Made by a program: the position numbers and the translations under genes. The notes under the pieces were generated by a model that saw nothing but the letters and a program-made list of their open reading frames with translations, ran no database searches and was not told the DNA's origin. This document shows positions 1-8,728 of a DNA stretch of 64,000 nucleotides, in pieces (the first letter of the stretch is position 1; each line of letters opens with the position of its first letter). The stretch comes from Flavobacterium sp. UBA5153 (lineage in GTDB: Bacteria; Bacteroidota; Bacteroidia; Flavobacteriales; Flavobacteriaceae): contig DHXP01000031.1 of the NCBI GenBank assembly GCA_002413745.1, forward strand, positions 19,881 to 83,880, given 5' to 3'.

Positions 1-94
1 GTTTTTCAGCAGACCCTAAGTAAAGAATAACATTGTCATTACAGAGGTCATATTGAGAAATCTTTCGATATTATTTTTGTAACAATAGCTGCTC
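1..94. other. left edge, no gene seen
   Basis: These 94 bases lie downstream of pgl, which reads toward the window edge. I see no clear ORF or strong hairpin here, so I cannot say whether the gnd-zwf-pgl operon ends with pgl or continues beyond the window. Confidence 0.5.
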
Positions 95-814
95 TTATTG
101 ATCTGTACCTGCAGCATCTCTGTCAGTAAGAAATAACAATTTTCCCTGAGCGGGCTTAATTAATTGCATCGGATATTGCATCGGATTATAGTCGCCATAC
201 AAAACTTCCTTTAAGGCCGCTGCTTTTTTTTCACCAAAAGCAACAACAATAATTTGTTTAGCCCTATTGATAATGGGTGCCGTTAATGTAATACGATACA
301 TGCTTTGAGAATCCAGATAATATGCCGATACCCATTTTACTTCTTCTTTGAGTACGTCCTGACCCGGAAAAAGTGAAGCTGTATGACCATCATCTCCCAT
401 TCCCAATAAAATAAGATCAAATATCCCGTTTTCTCCTGCAATATTTTTAATGAACTCCTCGTATTGCAATGCATAATCCTCAGGAGTACTCTTGTTGTGA
501 TACATAGGAAATATGTTGCTTTTTGGTATAGCAACATGATCTAAAAGATAATCGGAAGACATTTTTGCATTACTTCGCTCATCCTCAAGAGCAACCCAAC
601 GCTCGTCGCCCCAAAAAATATAGACATGATTCCAATCTATTTTTGCCTTGTAATCCGGCATAGCCAAAAGCTTATAGATATCAGCAGGCGATGACCCGCC
701 AGTCAGTGCTACAACAAACCTTCCATGTTCCTGTATTGCGTTTTGTGCCGCTAATACAAAGATATCAGCTGCCTGGGCAGCGATTTCTGCTTTATTATTA
801 AAAATACTTATCAC
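95..814 (-). CDS. pgl: 6-phosphogluconolactonase
   Basis: This cytosolic enzyme hydrolyses 6-phosphogluconolactone to 6-phosphogluconate, the second step of the oxidative pentose phosphate pathway. The 239-residue length is normal for the DevB/Pgl family. Visible motifs are GGSSP at residues 39-43, GDERWV at 69-74 and GMGDDGHTASLFPG at 138-151, all family signatures. It is the last visible gene of gnd-zwf-pgl, 23 bases downstream of zwf, so it is very probably co-transcribed. The start is the first ATG and leaves a normal N-terminus. I am confident of the function from motifs and context. Confidence 0.95.
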   Translation of the reverse strand: MISIFNNKAEIAAQAADIFVLAAQNAIQEHGRFVVALTGGSSPADIYKLLAMPDYKAKIDWNHVYIFWGDERWVALEDERSNAKMSSDYLLDHVAIPKSNIFPMYHNKSTPEDYALQYEEFIKNIAGENGIFDLILLGMGDDGHTASLFPGQDVLKEEVKWVSAYYLDSQSMYRITLTAPIINRAKQIIVVAFGEKKAAALKEVLYGDYNPMQYPMQLIKPAQGKLLFLTDRDAAGTDQ

Positions 815-837
815 CTTGAATTTTTTATTTTACATTG

Positions 838-2334
838 TTATACAATATTGGATGCCCAGAAATGACCTTGTCGCGCGAGCAGGTCATCTGCCGCTTGAGG
901 TCCCCAGCTTCCAGCTTCGTATTTATGGAAGCTTAATAATTCATCATTTTCCCAGGCCTGCTGAATGGTATCAACCACGTCCCAAGCCTCTTCAACCTGA
1001 TCCGAACGCATAAATAAAGTAGGATCTCCCAACAAAGCATCCAAGAGTAGGGTTTCATAAGCTTCCGGTGATTGTGTTGAGCATGAAAAATAATCAAAGA
1101 TCATTTCTGCAGGTTTCAATGAAAGCGACAACCCTGGTTTTTTTGTCATAAACTGCAACTTTATATCCATTGCGGGTTGAATATTGATGATTAACCGGTT
1201 AGGGGTCAAACCATCAGTACCATTAGAAAAAGTAGAATGAGGGACAGCTTTGAACTGAATGATAATCGAAGATTGTTTTTCCTGCATTCTCTTTCCCGTG
1301 CGGACATAGAAAGGAACACCCTGCCATCTCCAATTATCCAGGTAAAATTTCATTGCTGTAAAGGTTTCGGTAGTCGAATTTGCCGCAACTCCTTTTTCCT
1401 GTGTGTATCCCGTTACAGGCTTCCCTTTTATTGAACCCGTTTCGTACTGGCCTCTCACAGTATAATGATTTACCTCCTGCGGACTTATGCGTCGGATGGC
1501 TCTTAAGACATCCGCTTTACGGTTTCGGATCTCATCCGCTTCCAATGAGGTAGGTGCCTCCATGGCAATCATAGACAAAATCTGAAGCATGTGGTTTTGC
1601 ATCATATCCTTTAATGCACCGGCATCTTCATAAAATCCGCCGCGATCTTCCACCCCAACTTCTTCAGCTACGGTGATCTGGACCGAATCAATAAAGTTGC
1701 GGTTCCATAGTGGCTCAAACATGGAGTTCCCAAAGCGGAAAGCTAGGATATTTTGCACCGTTTCTTTGCCTAAATAATGATCTATACGGTAAATCTGTTC
1801 TTCTTTAAAGGTTTGGGAGAGTAGCTCATTGAGGAGGACAGCAGAACTTTTATTATATCCAAAGGGTTTTTCAATAATGATGCGGTCTTGCTGCGCATTA
1901 GCAGCCAATTCCAGTTTTTTAATATTAACGGCGATCGTTTCAATAAAAGCTGGTGCTATCGACAGGTAAAAAAGACGGTTGGCACGTTCCCCAAAAGTCT
2001 CATCAATTTCATTCAAGCGCTGCGCTAACACTTGATAGGATTCTTCCTCATCGATATCATTTTGGAAATACTCTATTTTTGAAGCAAATTTCTGAAAATC
2101 TTCTTCAGAAGTTATTTTATTTCTGGAAAATTCGTTGAGATTTTCTCTAACATAGCTGCGAAATTTCTCGTCACTGCTCTCTGCCCGACCTAATGCCATA
2201 ATGGTAAAATATTCGGGCATGTGACCATCGAGATAGAGATTGAAAAACGCCGGAAAAAGCTTTCTTTTTGCTAAGTCACCTGTCGCTCCAAAGATAAGAA
2301 TGGTGGTAGGCTTAATATTTTTGACATTCTTCAT
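838..2334 (-). CDS. zwf: glucose-6-phosphate dehydrogenase
   Basis: This enzyme oxidises glucose 6-phosphate to 6-phosphogluconolactone, usually with NADP+, and opens the oxidative pentose phosphate pathway. The 498 residues match the family. The Rossmann motif GATGDLAKRK is at residues 16-25, EKPFG at 155-159, and the active-site signature RIDHYLGK at 183-190 includes the catalytic histidine region. It lies between gnd (20 bases upstream) and pgl (23 bases downstream) on the same strand, so the three enzymes of the oxidative branch form one operon. Coenzyme preference cannot be read with confidence. Confidence 0.96.
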   Translation of the reverse strand: MKNVKNIKPTTILIFGATGDLAKRKLFPAFFNLYLDGHMPEYFTIMALGRAESSDEKFRSYVRENLNEFSRNKITSEEDFQKFASKIEYFQNDIDEEESYQVLAQRLNEIDETFGERANRLFYLSIAPAFIETIAVNIKKLELAANAQQDRIIIEKPFGYNKSSAVLLNELLSQTFKEEQIYRIDHYLGKETVQNILAFRFGNSMFEPLWNRNFIDSVQITVAEEVGVEDRGGFYEDAGALKDMMQNHMLQILSMIAMEAPTSLEADEIRNRKADVLRAIRRISPQEVNHYTVRGQYETGSIKGKPVTGYTQEKGVAANSTTETFTAMKFYLDNWRWQGVPFYVRTGKRMQEKQSSIIIQFKAVPHSTFSNGTDGLTPNRLIINIQPAMDIKLQFMTKKPGLSLSLKPAEMIFDYFSCSTQSPEAYETLLLDALLGDPTLFMRSDQVEEAWDVVDTIQQAWENDELLSFHKYEAGSWGPQAADDLLARQGHFWASNIV

Positions 2335-2354
2335 TTTGCTTGATTTAAATTTTA

Positions 2355-3761
2355 TTATTCATTCCAATTCGTATGAAAGATGCCTGGGGCATCTATCCGT
2401 TCGTACGTATGCGCTCCAAAGTAGTCCCGCTGTGCCTGAATAAGATTTGTTGGAAGATTCTCCGACCGGTAAGCATCAAAATAAGCTAAAGCATTCATAA
2501 GAGCCGCGACAGGAATTCCCTTTTGCACGGCAAATTGCACAGTCTCGCGTATATCCCTTTGATTATTGTTGATCTTCTGGGCAATCTCAGCATCCAGTAG
2601 TATATTCTTTAATTGCGGATTCTTAGCAAATGCTGCCCGAAAGTCTTCAAGGGCTGCAGCCCGAATAATACAGCCGCCACGCCATATTTTTGTCACTGTT
2701 TCCAGCTTTAGGTCATAATTATATTCTATTGAAGCTTTGCCCAACAGCGCCAAACCCTGTGCATAGGTTATCAAAGTAGAGAAGTACAAAGCTCCTTTGA
2801 GTAATTCAATAGTCACAGGTAGATCGAAACTATCATGTTCCGTATTCCAGACCAATTTTGAAGCGGCCTGAATTCTTTCGGGTTTGTTCTTAGACATATC
2901 ACGCATCGTTACCGCAGCATCAATGGTCGGTACAGGAACCTGCAGATCCATAGCGTTCTGAGAAGTCCACTTTCCAGTTCCCTTAGATTTTGCCCAGTCC
3001 GATATAATGTTGACCAGCCTGATGCCGTCCTGATCTGTTTTTTTAAGAATCTGCCCGGTGATTTCAATAAGGAATGATTGAAGTTCGGTTGAATTCCAGT
3101 CTTCAAAAATTTTCTGAATCGTGTCGTCATCCAGATCATATCCTCGTTTCATAAGATCATAAATTTCTGAAATAAGCTGCATGATACCGTATTCAATCCC
3201 ATTATGAACCATTTTAACGTAATTGCCCGCTGACCCATTTCCTAAGTATTCCACACAGGGATCTGCGCCGGCTTTTGCAGCTATTGCTTCAAAAATAGGG
3301 CGAAGTCTCTCATAAGCCTGTTTGTCACCTCCCGGCATCATGCTTGGACCAAATCGGGCCCCTTTTTCACCTCCGGAAATACCCATTCCAAAGAAATGAA
3401 TCCCTTTGGCTGATAATTGCTCAAATCTGCGGTCTGTGTCAGTAAAGTAAGTATTCCCACCATCAATTAGAATATCCCCTTTATCCAAATACGGCAAAAG
3501 GCTCTGAATTGCACTATCGACCGGCTTTCCAGCTGGTACAAGCAGCATGATGGCACGGGGCTTCTTCATAAGGCTGACAAATTCCTCTGCAACTGTTGTT
3601 GCCTTGATAATATGTCCTGGATTGGCTTCATGCTCAAGCCAATTGACTTTATCTTTATCTAAATCTAAACCTGCCACGGCAAATTTTTGGTCGGCCATAT
3701 TTAAAAGCAGGTTGTGGCCCATCACGCCAAGACCAACAATGCCAAAATCAAATGTTTTCAT
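2355..3761 (-). CDS. gnd: 6-phosphogluconate dehydrogenase, decarboxylating
   Basis: The enzyme converts 6-phosphogluconate to ribulose 5-phosphate, CO2 and NAD(P)H. I start it at the ATG at 3761, giving 468 residues, the usual length; an in-frame extension to 3833 adds an atypical 24-residue head just before the nucleotide-binding fold. GLGVMGHN at residues 10-17 is the dinucleotide fold, MGISGGEKGARFGPSMMPGG lies at 126-145, and the catalytic block has Lys183, His186, Asn187, Glu190 and Tyr191. The C-terminal DYFGAHTYERID segment is present. One small oddity is Asn180 where GAGH-type sequences usually carry histidine. It is the first gene of gnd-zwf-pgl. Its product, ribulose 5-phosphate, is the substrate of the neighbouring hexulose-phosphate synthase. 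Confidence 0.95.
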   Translation of the reverse strand: MKTFDFGIVGLGVMGHNLLLNMADQKFAVAGLDLDKDKVNWLEHEANPGHIIKATTVAEEFVSLMKKPRAIMLLVPAGKPVDSAIQSLLPYLDKGDILIDGGNTYFTDTDRRFEQLSAKGIHFFGMGISGGEKGARFGPSMMPGGDKQAYERLRPIFEAIAAKAGADPCVEYLGNGSAGNYVKMVHNGIEYGIMQLISEIYDLMKRGYDLDDDTIQKIFEDWNSTELQSFLIEITGQILKKTDQDGIRLVNIISDWAKSKGTGKWTSQNAMDLQVPVPTIDAAVTMRDMSKNKPERIQAASKLVWNTEHDSFDLPVTIELLKGALYFSTLITYAQGLALLGKASIEYNYDLKLETVTKIWRGGCIIRAAALEDFRAAFAKNPQLKNILLDAEIAQKINNNQRDIRETVQFAVQKGIPVAALMNALAYFDAYRSENLPTNLIQAQRDYFGAHTYERIDAPGIFHTNWNE

Positions 3762-3999
3762 AAATAATTCAATTACTAAATTTATTATTGTTTGTATTCT
3801 TTGCCACTGCATGGCACTACGCATGTGCCCCATTTTTTAATCTACGGAGCTACTCCAGGATCTGCATTAAAGCTATTAATTACAGGATTTGTGCAACAGA
3901 ATCTAGCCGATAATCTGATTTTGTTTTGCCGTTCGTTCTTTTTAAATACAGCCAGACCTGGCAGTATTACATGCAAGTTCTAATGCGCTGCAGCTGTAA

Positions 4000-4044
4000 A
4001 AGATAAAAGGCCGGACCAATGCGTAAAGTCCAGCCTTTTAATGT
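4000..4044 (-). terminator. terminator of the hexulose-phosphate synthase gene
   Basis: An inverted repeat has arms 4004-4016 (TAAAAGGCCGGAC) and 4028-4040 (GTCCAGCCTTTTA), with one wobble position, just past the stop codon of the minus-strand gene above it. A/T-rich ends flank the stem. It separates that gene from gnd, so the two are probably distinct transcription units. Confidence 0.75.
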
Positions 4045-4050
4045 TAAATA

Positions 4051-4695
4051 TTATAATACTGCAGTAGCACTAATTATTGCTTCTTTTAATGCTTTAGCTG
4101 CTGCTGCGGGGTCTGTGGCACCATAAATAGCACCACCGGCAACGGCTACTTCCGCACCAGCGGCAACAACCTCTTTTATGGTATCAATAGTTACACCTCC
4201 TGCTATTGAGAATGGGACTTTTGCCTGTTTTCCTTCATTAATTAAAGTCTGTACAGAGTATCCCGGTAATGCTTGTTCGTCAAGCCCAGCGTGTAATTCA
4301 ACAAAAGCAACACCAAAAAAAATTACTTCTTGTGCTCTTTTTACCCTGTCTTTTACTCCAATGGTATCCACTACGACTTTTTTACCATATTTTTTAGCTG
4401 CTTCAACAGCTCCCTTAATAGTAGCATCATCTACAGTCCCCATTACAGTCACTAAATCTGCTCCGGCTTTGAAGGCTATTTCTGCTTCTAAAGCCCCTGT
4501 ATCTGCCGTTTTCATGTCAGCAAAAATTAATTTGTTAGGGAAGGCTTTTTTCATTGCTGTTACTACACTAAGTCCTTCTGCCTTAATAAGGGGAGTTCCT
4601 AATTCAATAATATCTACGTAAGGTGCCACTTTACCGGCAAGCTCTAACGCAGCCTCTGTTGTAAGTAAATCAATTGCGACTTGTAATTTTGTCAT
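4051..4695 (-). CDS. hxlA: 3-hexulose-6-phosphate synthase
   Basis: Members of this (beta/alpha)8-barrel family join formaldehyde to ribulose 5-phosphate, giving D-arabino-3-hexulose 6-phosphate, the first step of the ribulose monophosphate (RuMP) route. The 214 residues show QVAIDL at 5-10, ELGTPLIKAEG at 31-41, ADMKTADTGALEAE at 59-72 and HAGLDEQ at 135-141. The threonine in KTAD and the HxGxDxQ block fit the synthase better than the related 3-keto-L-gulonate-6-phosphate decarboxylase, which typically has KIAD. The gene stands alone between an AraC-type regulator and gnd. The expected partner, 6-phospho-3-hexuloisomerase (hxlB), is not in the window. Assignment rests on motifs; decarboxylase activity is the main alternative. 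Confidence 0.8.
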   Translation of the reverse strand: MTKLQVAIDLLTTEAALELAGKVAPYVDIIELGTPLIKAEGLSVVTAMKKAFPNKLIFADMKTADTGALEAEIAFKAGADLVTVMGTVDDATIKGAVEAAKKYGKKVVVDTIGVKDRVKRAQEVIFFGVAFVELHAGLDEQALPGYSVQTLINEGKQAKVPFSIAGGVTIDTIKEVVAAGAEVAVAGGAIYGATDPAAAAKALKEAIISATAVL

Positions 4696-5084
4696 CTCTA
4701 AAATGTTTAAAAAATTAATTATTAAAAAAAAGTTATTCCGAATTGGCGTGTTTTGGCCATAAGTCCTCTTTGCTCAATCCGGATTCTTGCCATAGGGTCA
4801 TAAATCCCCTCTATGACAAGTAATGTAAATTCTCACTTATCAAATTATAATTAGTCATCTGTATTTCATTTTTTTATAAGCAGGTCACTCTTGGTGCCGA
4901 TACTTCAAATTCTTACAGTGGTCATTTAAAAAAGGGCGCAAAAAAAATAGAAAGACTGCTTTTGAGGCTTCCCGGATTATGGAATACCTCTGCAGCAATA
5001 AATAGTTTGCTCCTCTTTGAAATAAGATTAATTATTGATGCAAAGATAAAGGAGTCTGGAAGGGAGGATGTTATACAAACAGGA
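4696..5084. other. intergenic region upstream of hxlA
   Basis: This 389-base gap separates hxlA from the end of the AraC-type regulator gene, both on the minus strand. It should contain the hxlA promoter and any regulator sites. I found no clean TTTG/TAnnTTTG promoter and no obvious terminator. Confidence 0.5.
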
Positions 5085-5963
5085 TTATGCAGTATAAATT
5101 TGCGCCAGCTCGTTCTGAAGTTCCGTCGGCGTTTCTTTGAGTTTTGCTCGCACAAATTTATTGAGTGCAGAAGGGGAACTGAACCCCAGATCAAATGCAA
5201 TTTCTTTGTGTGAGCGATCGGAAAACAATAATTGGCGCTTGATTTCGGTCAGGATCCTGTTATGAATCGCATTAATTGCCGTTTCGCCACAGTGTTTTTT
5301 TGATATTTCATTAAGTTTTTTAGGAGTGATTGTAAGTTTTGAGGCATAATACTGAACGGTACGCTCGCTCTTAAACTGTTGGTTTAGGAGTTTTTTAAAT
5401 CCAATATATACATGCTGGTTTGTCTTTTGGTGTAATATGGGATGCTGGCCATGTATAGCTTCTATGAGCCCTAGTAGAAATACTTTGATATAAAACCGAG
5501 CCTGCTCTTTTTTAACAAGGCTGGGATTGTTATAAATACTTTGGATGTTTTTTACAAGAGCAAGCCCCTGTTCAAATTCCTCATTAGAGAGCGCGGTACA
5601 ATTAAGATTGGCGGAAAGATTTACATTGTAGGCACTTAATTCATTTTTGAGTATATCAGAACAAAACAGTACTTCTTCAAATAAAATAATTTTGCCCTTT
5701 AAATCCTCGCTTTTACTCGAGGTAAAGTGAATCTGTTCGGGAAATATAATGGAAATTTTTCCTGCATTGAGAAAATGTATTTTTTCCTCGATCTGAATAT
5801 CAATTTTTCCTGCCTCAACGATGATAATGCAAAAATGATCGTTCTTATGAGGTTGCTGATAGTCTTCAATATGTGCTGTATTTAAATCAAAAACCCGGAA
5901 AGATAAATTTTTATCTTCCACTTTTCGAATGTTTTTCTTGATCTCTAAACGCTTTAAATCCAT
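5085..5963 (-). CDS. AraC family transcriptional regulator
   Basis: This 292-residue protein has an N-terminal cupin-like sensing part (about residues 20-150, with IIIVEAGKIDIQIEEKI and FPEQIHF). The C-terminal double helix-turn-helix DNA-binding domain covers about residues 190-288; its second helix-turn-helix includes SHKEIAFDLGFSSPSALNKF. The architecture and length are those of AraC/XylS regulators. It sits directly upstream of hxlA on the same strand, with a 389-base gap. A role in controlling hxlA or gnd-zwf-pgl is inferred from position only, and the ligand is unknown. Confidence 0.85.
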   Translation of the reverse strand: MDLKRLEIKKNIRKVEDKNLSFRVFDLNTAHIEDYQQPHKNDHFCIIIVEAGKIDIQIEEKIHFLNAGKISIIFPEQIHFTSSKSEDLKGKIILFEEVLFCSDILKNELSAYNVNLSANLNCTALSNEEFEQGLALVKNIQSIYNNPSLVKKEQARFYIKVFLLGLIEAIHGQHPILHQKTNQHVYIGFKKLLNQQFKSERTVQYYASKLTITPKKLNEISKKHCGETAINAIHNRILTEIKRQLLFSDRSHKEIAFDLGFSSPSALNKFVRAKLKETPTELQNELAQIYTA

Positions 5964-6416
5964 CTTATAAATTTCTGATTATTATTGCCCGGTAGTTATT
6001 ACCTAACTTGAAACATAAGTTTTATTTTGCAATGCTCCTCATCCTCAAAATAAACTAATGTGCAATTGTATTGTTATAGGCCTAATTGGCTTTGACTGCA
6101 AATTTAATAAAATTACACCCCCTTTTCCCCGATTCTGGTCAGCAAAGCAACAGCTGAACATTAAAAGCTTGCTGCATTGGGCCGACTCTTTAGAAAAAAG
6201 TCTTGTCTGACGCTAATTTGGTATGATATAATACCTCAGGCAAAGGTAATGTTCTTCCGGTTCTCCAACAATAAACAAGTTTAAGAATAAACATTAAAAA
6301 GCAATATTATGAGTTTATTTCGCAGCTCTTTTTTTTTATAAAATCTTGTCATTGATCAGTAATTTACATTATAAAATCAATTAAATCTTAAACTAGTTCA
6401 ATTATTTTTAGTAAAA
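5964..6416. other. long intergenic stretch, no gene recognised
   Basis: This is the first part of a 1.09-kb gap between the AraC-type regulator and the DUF2911 gene. I see no convincing coding sequence, RNA or repeat in it. The regulator's promoter should lie near its left edge. Confidence 0.5.
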
Positions 6417-6462
6417 CCTGAAATCCGCAAGACTTTATGATTTCAGGCTTGCGGATTTCAGG
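6417..6462. repeat. perfect 15-bp inverted repeat
   Basis: Arms CCTGAAATCCGCAAG (6417-6431) and CTTGCGGATTTCAGG (6448-6462) pair perfectly around a 16-base loop, and the loop ends with TTTCAGG, repeating part of the arm. It lies just outside the decayed transposase gene, so it may be a mobile-element boundary or a transcription stop. It has no T-run. Confidence 0.7.
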
Positions 6463-6513
6463 TGGAATTGAATTAATCTCCTTTAATTAAAGAGGCAGTA
6501 TTTCTTTTCCTTT

Positions 6514-6932
6514 TTAATATTTCTCCACATCTTTTTGACTTGATTCGTTATCAATCGATTGATAATCGCGAACATTAGCCGATGTTACTTCGTATTGGGT
6601 TATTATCTTACTTTTAGCGTCAATTTTGATAAGGTTTTTGTCTCCAAAATAGTTTATATTGTTTTTTTGATTCCATCTTGCATCGATATTTTTTTGCTTT
6701 CTTTTGTTCAGATTTTCATCAAATGATTTGGGAGTTTCTCCTTTTTTATTTGATTATTTTCGTCTTTGGTATTTCGTTGTTTTGGAACTTCTATGAAACT
6801 GGCGTCAATAATTTTCACTTCGTTTACTATCCATACTAGTTTCTCTAATGGGTTGCCAAGTTAACTTAGTTTGGTGAGTTGAATATCTTGATCGAAAAAT
6901 CCGTAATCTCGGTGTCTTTTGAACGGTTTCAT
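6514..6932 (-). pseudogene. decayed IS5-family transposase remnant
   Basis: Reading the minus strand from the ATG at 6932 gives MKPFKRHRDYGFFDQDIQL, then a stop codon at codon 24, then LGNPLEKL. This jumps directly to KIIDASFIEVPKQRNTKDEN, so the middle of the protein is missing. A one-base frameshift follows in a run of A; the other frame continues GETPKSFDEN, QKNIDARW, IKIDAKSKIITQYEVTSANVRD and ends at 6514. These blocks are typical of IS5-family transposases (DDE type). One stop, one frameshift and a large internal deletion make it non-functional. Confidence 0.85.
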
Positions 6933-6996
6933 GCTTGTAAGACACAAATAGTCTGCAGTTTAAAAAAACTTATCCGTTTTTAGAGGTTCCCTAAAT

Positions 6997-7036
6997 AAAA
7001 AAATCCCGTCCCGAAATAATCGGGACGGGATTTATC
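6997..7036 (-). terminator. strong terminator after the DUF2911 gene
   Basis: A perfect 13-bp stem has arms AAATCCCGTCCCG (7001-7013) and CGGGACGGGATTT (7021-7033) with a 7-base loop. On the minus strand it is followed by a run of T. It lies 20 bases beyond the stop codon of the minus-strand gene. Confidence 0.9.
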
Positions 7037-7054
7037 TATTTTTAATGGCAAACG

Positions 7055-7900
7055 TTATTTCTTGCTCCACTCCGCAATACTCTCTTTATTCATTTTTACA
7101 TAATCTTGATTTTTGGCGATTTCGGCTGCTGCAAGCGAAATTTTCGCAGTTTCGATAGCTCCTTTCTTATCACCTTGTTTGGCTTGAATCAATGATTTTA
7201 AACGGAAATAATAATACGGTTTGTCTGTATTCATTTCCAAAGCTTTGTCTATATAAGTTCGTGCTTTAACAATATCTCCGCTAAATTGAAACAAATATTG
7301 GGCAGATGAAAAATAATCTCCTGCACTTGGCCCTGCTAATGTTTTATCAATGCTTGCCAATGTGTTTTTTTGCGTTGGAACTTCAAACTTAATGGCAACT
7401 AATGTATTTTCCCAAGACATTTCTAAATAGGCAAAATTAGCATCCAAATTGCTGATTCCAATGGTGAAACTTTCAAGTTTTCGATCCAGCGTTTCAGGTT
7501 TTGCATTGGTTCGCAAAGCTACTTTTGTTTCATCCCAAGTTGTCGGATTTCCCCAATTATCAGTTTTCGAATAGAAAACTATTTCCCAATTATCGGCTTT
7601 TGGAGTAGTATAAATGGCATATTTTCCTTTTGCCAACGTTTTGCCGTCAATAATCACATCATCACTGAATGAAATTGTGGTATTTTCATTGGCTCCAGTT
7701 CTCCATAATTTTCCAAAAGGTACCAAATCTCCAATAACAGCTCTGCCTCTAGCGTTTGGTCTGGAATAATTAATTTCCACTTCGGTTAAACCTACAACCT
7801 GTGTCAATGTTGACTTAGGACTCTGTTGAGGTGTTTTTACTTGTGCCTCAATAGCATAATTAGCAATCATCATTGCCAAAACAAAAATTATTTTTTTCAT
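7055..7900 (-). CDS. secreted DUF2911 protein with TPR-like tail
   Basis: This 281-residue exported protein has an N-terminal signal peptide (about residues 1-19, hydrophobic FVLAMMIANYAI followed by EAQ). The DUF2911 domain spans about residues 30-170, with the characteristic INYSRPNARGR, FGKLWRTGANENTTISF and GKYAIYTTP segments. The last third (about residues 190-275) looks like tetratricopeptide-type helices. DUF2911 proteins are common in Bacteroidota and have no established function, so I assign none. It is monocistronic, with a strong terminator behind it. Confidence 0.85.
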   Translation of the reverse strand: MKKIIFVLAMMIANYAIEAQVKTPQQSPKSTLTQVVGLTEVEINYSRPNARGRAVIGDLVPFGKLWRTGANENTTISFSDDVIIDGKTLAKGKYAIYTTPKADNWEIVFYSKTDNWGNPTTWDETKVALRTNAKPETLDRKLESFTIGISNLDANFAYLEMSWENTLVAIKFEVPTQKNTLASIDKTLAGPSAGDYFSSAQYLFQFSGDIVKARTYIDKALEMNTDKPYYYFRLKSLIQAKQGDKKGAIETAKISLAAAEIAKNQDYVKMNKESIAEWSKK

Positions 7901-7923
7901 AGTATAAGATTTAGATGTTTTTT

Positions 7924-7957
7924 CAAATTTACAAATTCAATTAATTATATGTACAAA
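7924..7957 (-). promoter_or_regulatory. candidate promoter of the DUF2911 gene
   Basis: On the minus strand TTTG (7957-7954), 22 bases, then TAAATTTG (7931-7924) fits the Bacteroidota sigma-A pattern. It lies about 25 bases before the start codon. The spacer is at the long end of the accepted range. Confidence 0.4.
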
Positions 7958-7975
7958 TTATTGCATAATTTGAAA

Positions 7976-8629
7976 TCACAACCGAGCCACTTTTTCAAAA
8001 CTCAACTCATCAAAATGATTAATAACAACATCCGCCAGTGATAAATCCTGCAATTTTGAATGTTCACTATTGTAGCCAATACAAAAAATACCTGCCGCTT
8101 TTGCGGCTATAATTCCATTGGTGCTGTCTTCAATAACGATGCAGTTTTCTTTAGAAGCGATAGATAAACCAGCCGCATATTCAAATATCGCTGGATGTGG
8201 TTTTGATTTTGGAAAATCTTCCCCGCTAACGATATGGGTAAAATACTGATGCAATCCAAATCGTGTAAAAACACGGTCAATCGTCACTTTCGAAGCTGAT
8301 GAAGCTAATATTAACTGCATCCCTTTTTGATGCAAATCCTTGATTAATTTTTCTACACCTTCCAATAATTCCAGATCTTCTTTATTGTCAAAAGCGTCAT
8401 TAAACAAGTCTCTTTTTCTCTGAATTAAATCCTCGACATCGTGGCCAATAGGAAATAGTTCTTTCAATTTTTGAAATGTATTTCGGGTTGAATTCCCCAT
8501 AAATGAAGTAAACATTTCTTCGGTTACTTCAATATTTAATTCTTCAAAATGTTGAAAATAAGCATAACTATGAACGGGTTCCGTGTCAACAATTACGCCA
8601 TCCATATCGAAAATTACTGTTTGTATCAT
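7976..8629 (-). CDS. HAD-superfamily hydrolase, beta-phosphoglucomutase-like
   Basis: This 217-residue cytosolic phosphatase or phosphomutase has HAD motif I FDMDGVIVDTEP (residues 7-18, nucleophile Asp8 and general acid Asp10), motif II LILASSAS, the conserved lysine region FPKSKPHP and motif III IEDSTNGIIAAKAAG. The helical cap between motifs I and II places it in the beta-PGM/phosphoglycolate phosphatase subgroup. The substrate cannot be told from sequence; beta-phosphoglucomutase and sugar-phosphatase are the main options. It is probably transcribed alone. Confidence 0.85.
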   Translation of the reverse strand: MIQTVIFDMDGVIVDTEPVHSYAYFQHFEELNIEVTEEMFTSFMGNSTRNTFQKLKELFPIGHDVEDLIQRKRDLFNDAFDNKEDLELLEGVEKLIKDLHQKGMQLILASSASKVTIDRVFTRFGLHQYFTHIVSGEDFPKSKPHPAIFEYAAGLSIASKENCIVIEDSTNGIIAAKAAGIFCIGYNSEHSKLQDLSLADVVINHFDELSFEKVARL

Positions 8630-8701
8630 TTGGGTGTTGGGTATTATTATTATTTTTTATTTTAGGTTAAAATTTCTATCGTCTACAAACTGTGACTGTC
8701 T

Positions 8702-8724
8702 CTCGACTGCGCTCGAGATGACAA
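8702..8724. repeat. copy of a 23-bp dispersed repeat
   Basis: CTCGACTGCGCTCGAGATGA followed by CAA occurs here and again, identically, at 9719-9741. It contains the near-palindrome CTCGACTGCGCTCGAG. Both copies are intergenic, one on each side of the tcdA-containing segment. Confidence 0.85.
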
Positions 8725-8728
8725 CTGA

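Noticed and set aside
4051..4695. 3-keto-L-gulonate-6-phosphate decarboxylase as the main call for the hexulose-phosphate synthase gene
   Set aside because: The ADMKTAD and HAGLDEQ blocks fit the synthase better than the KIAD-type decarboxylase, and no ascorbate or gulonate genes are near.
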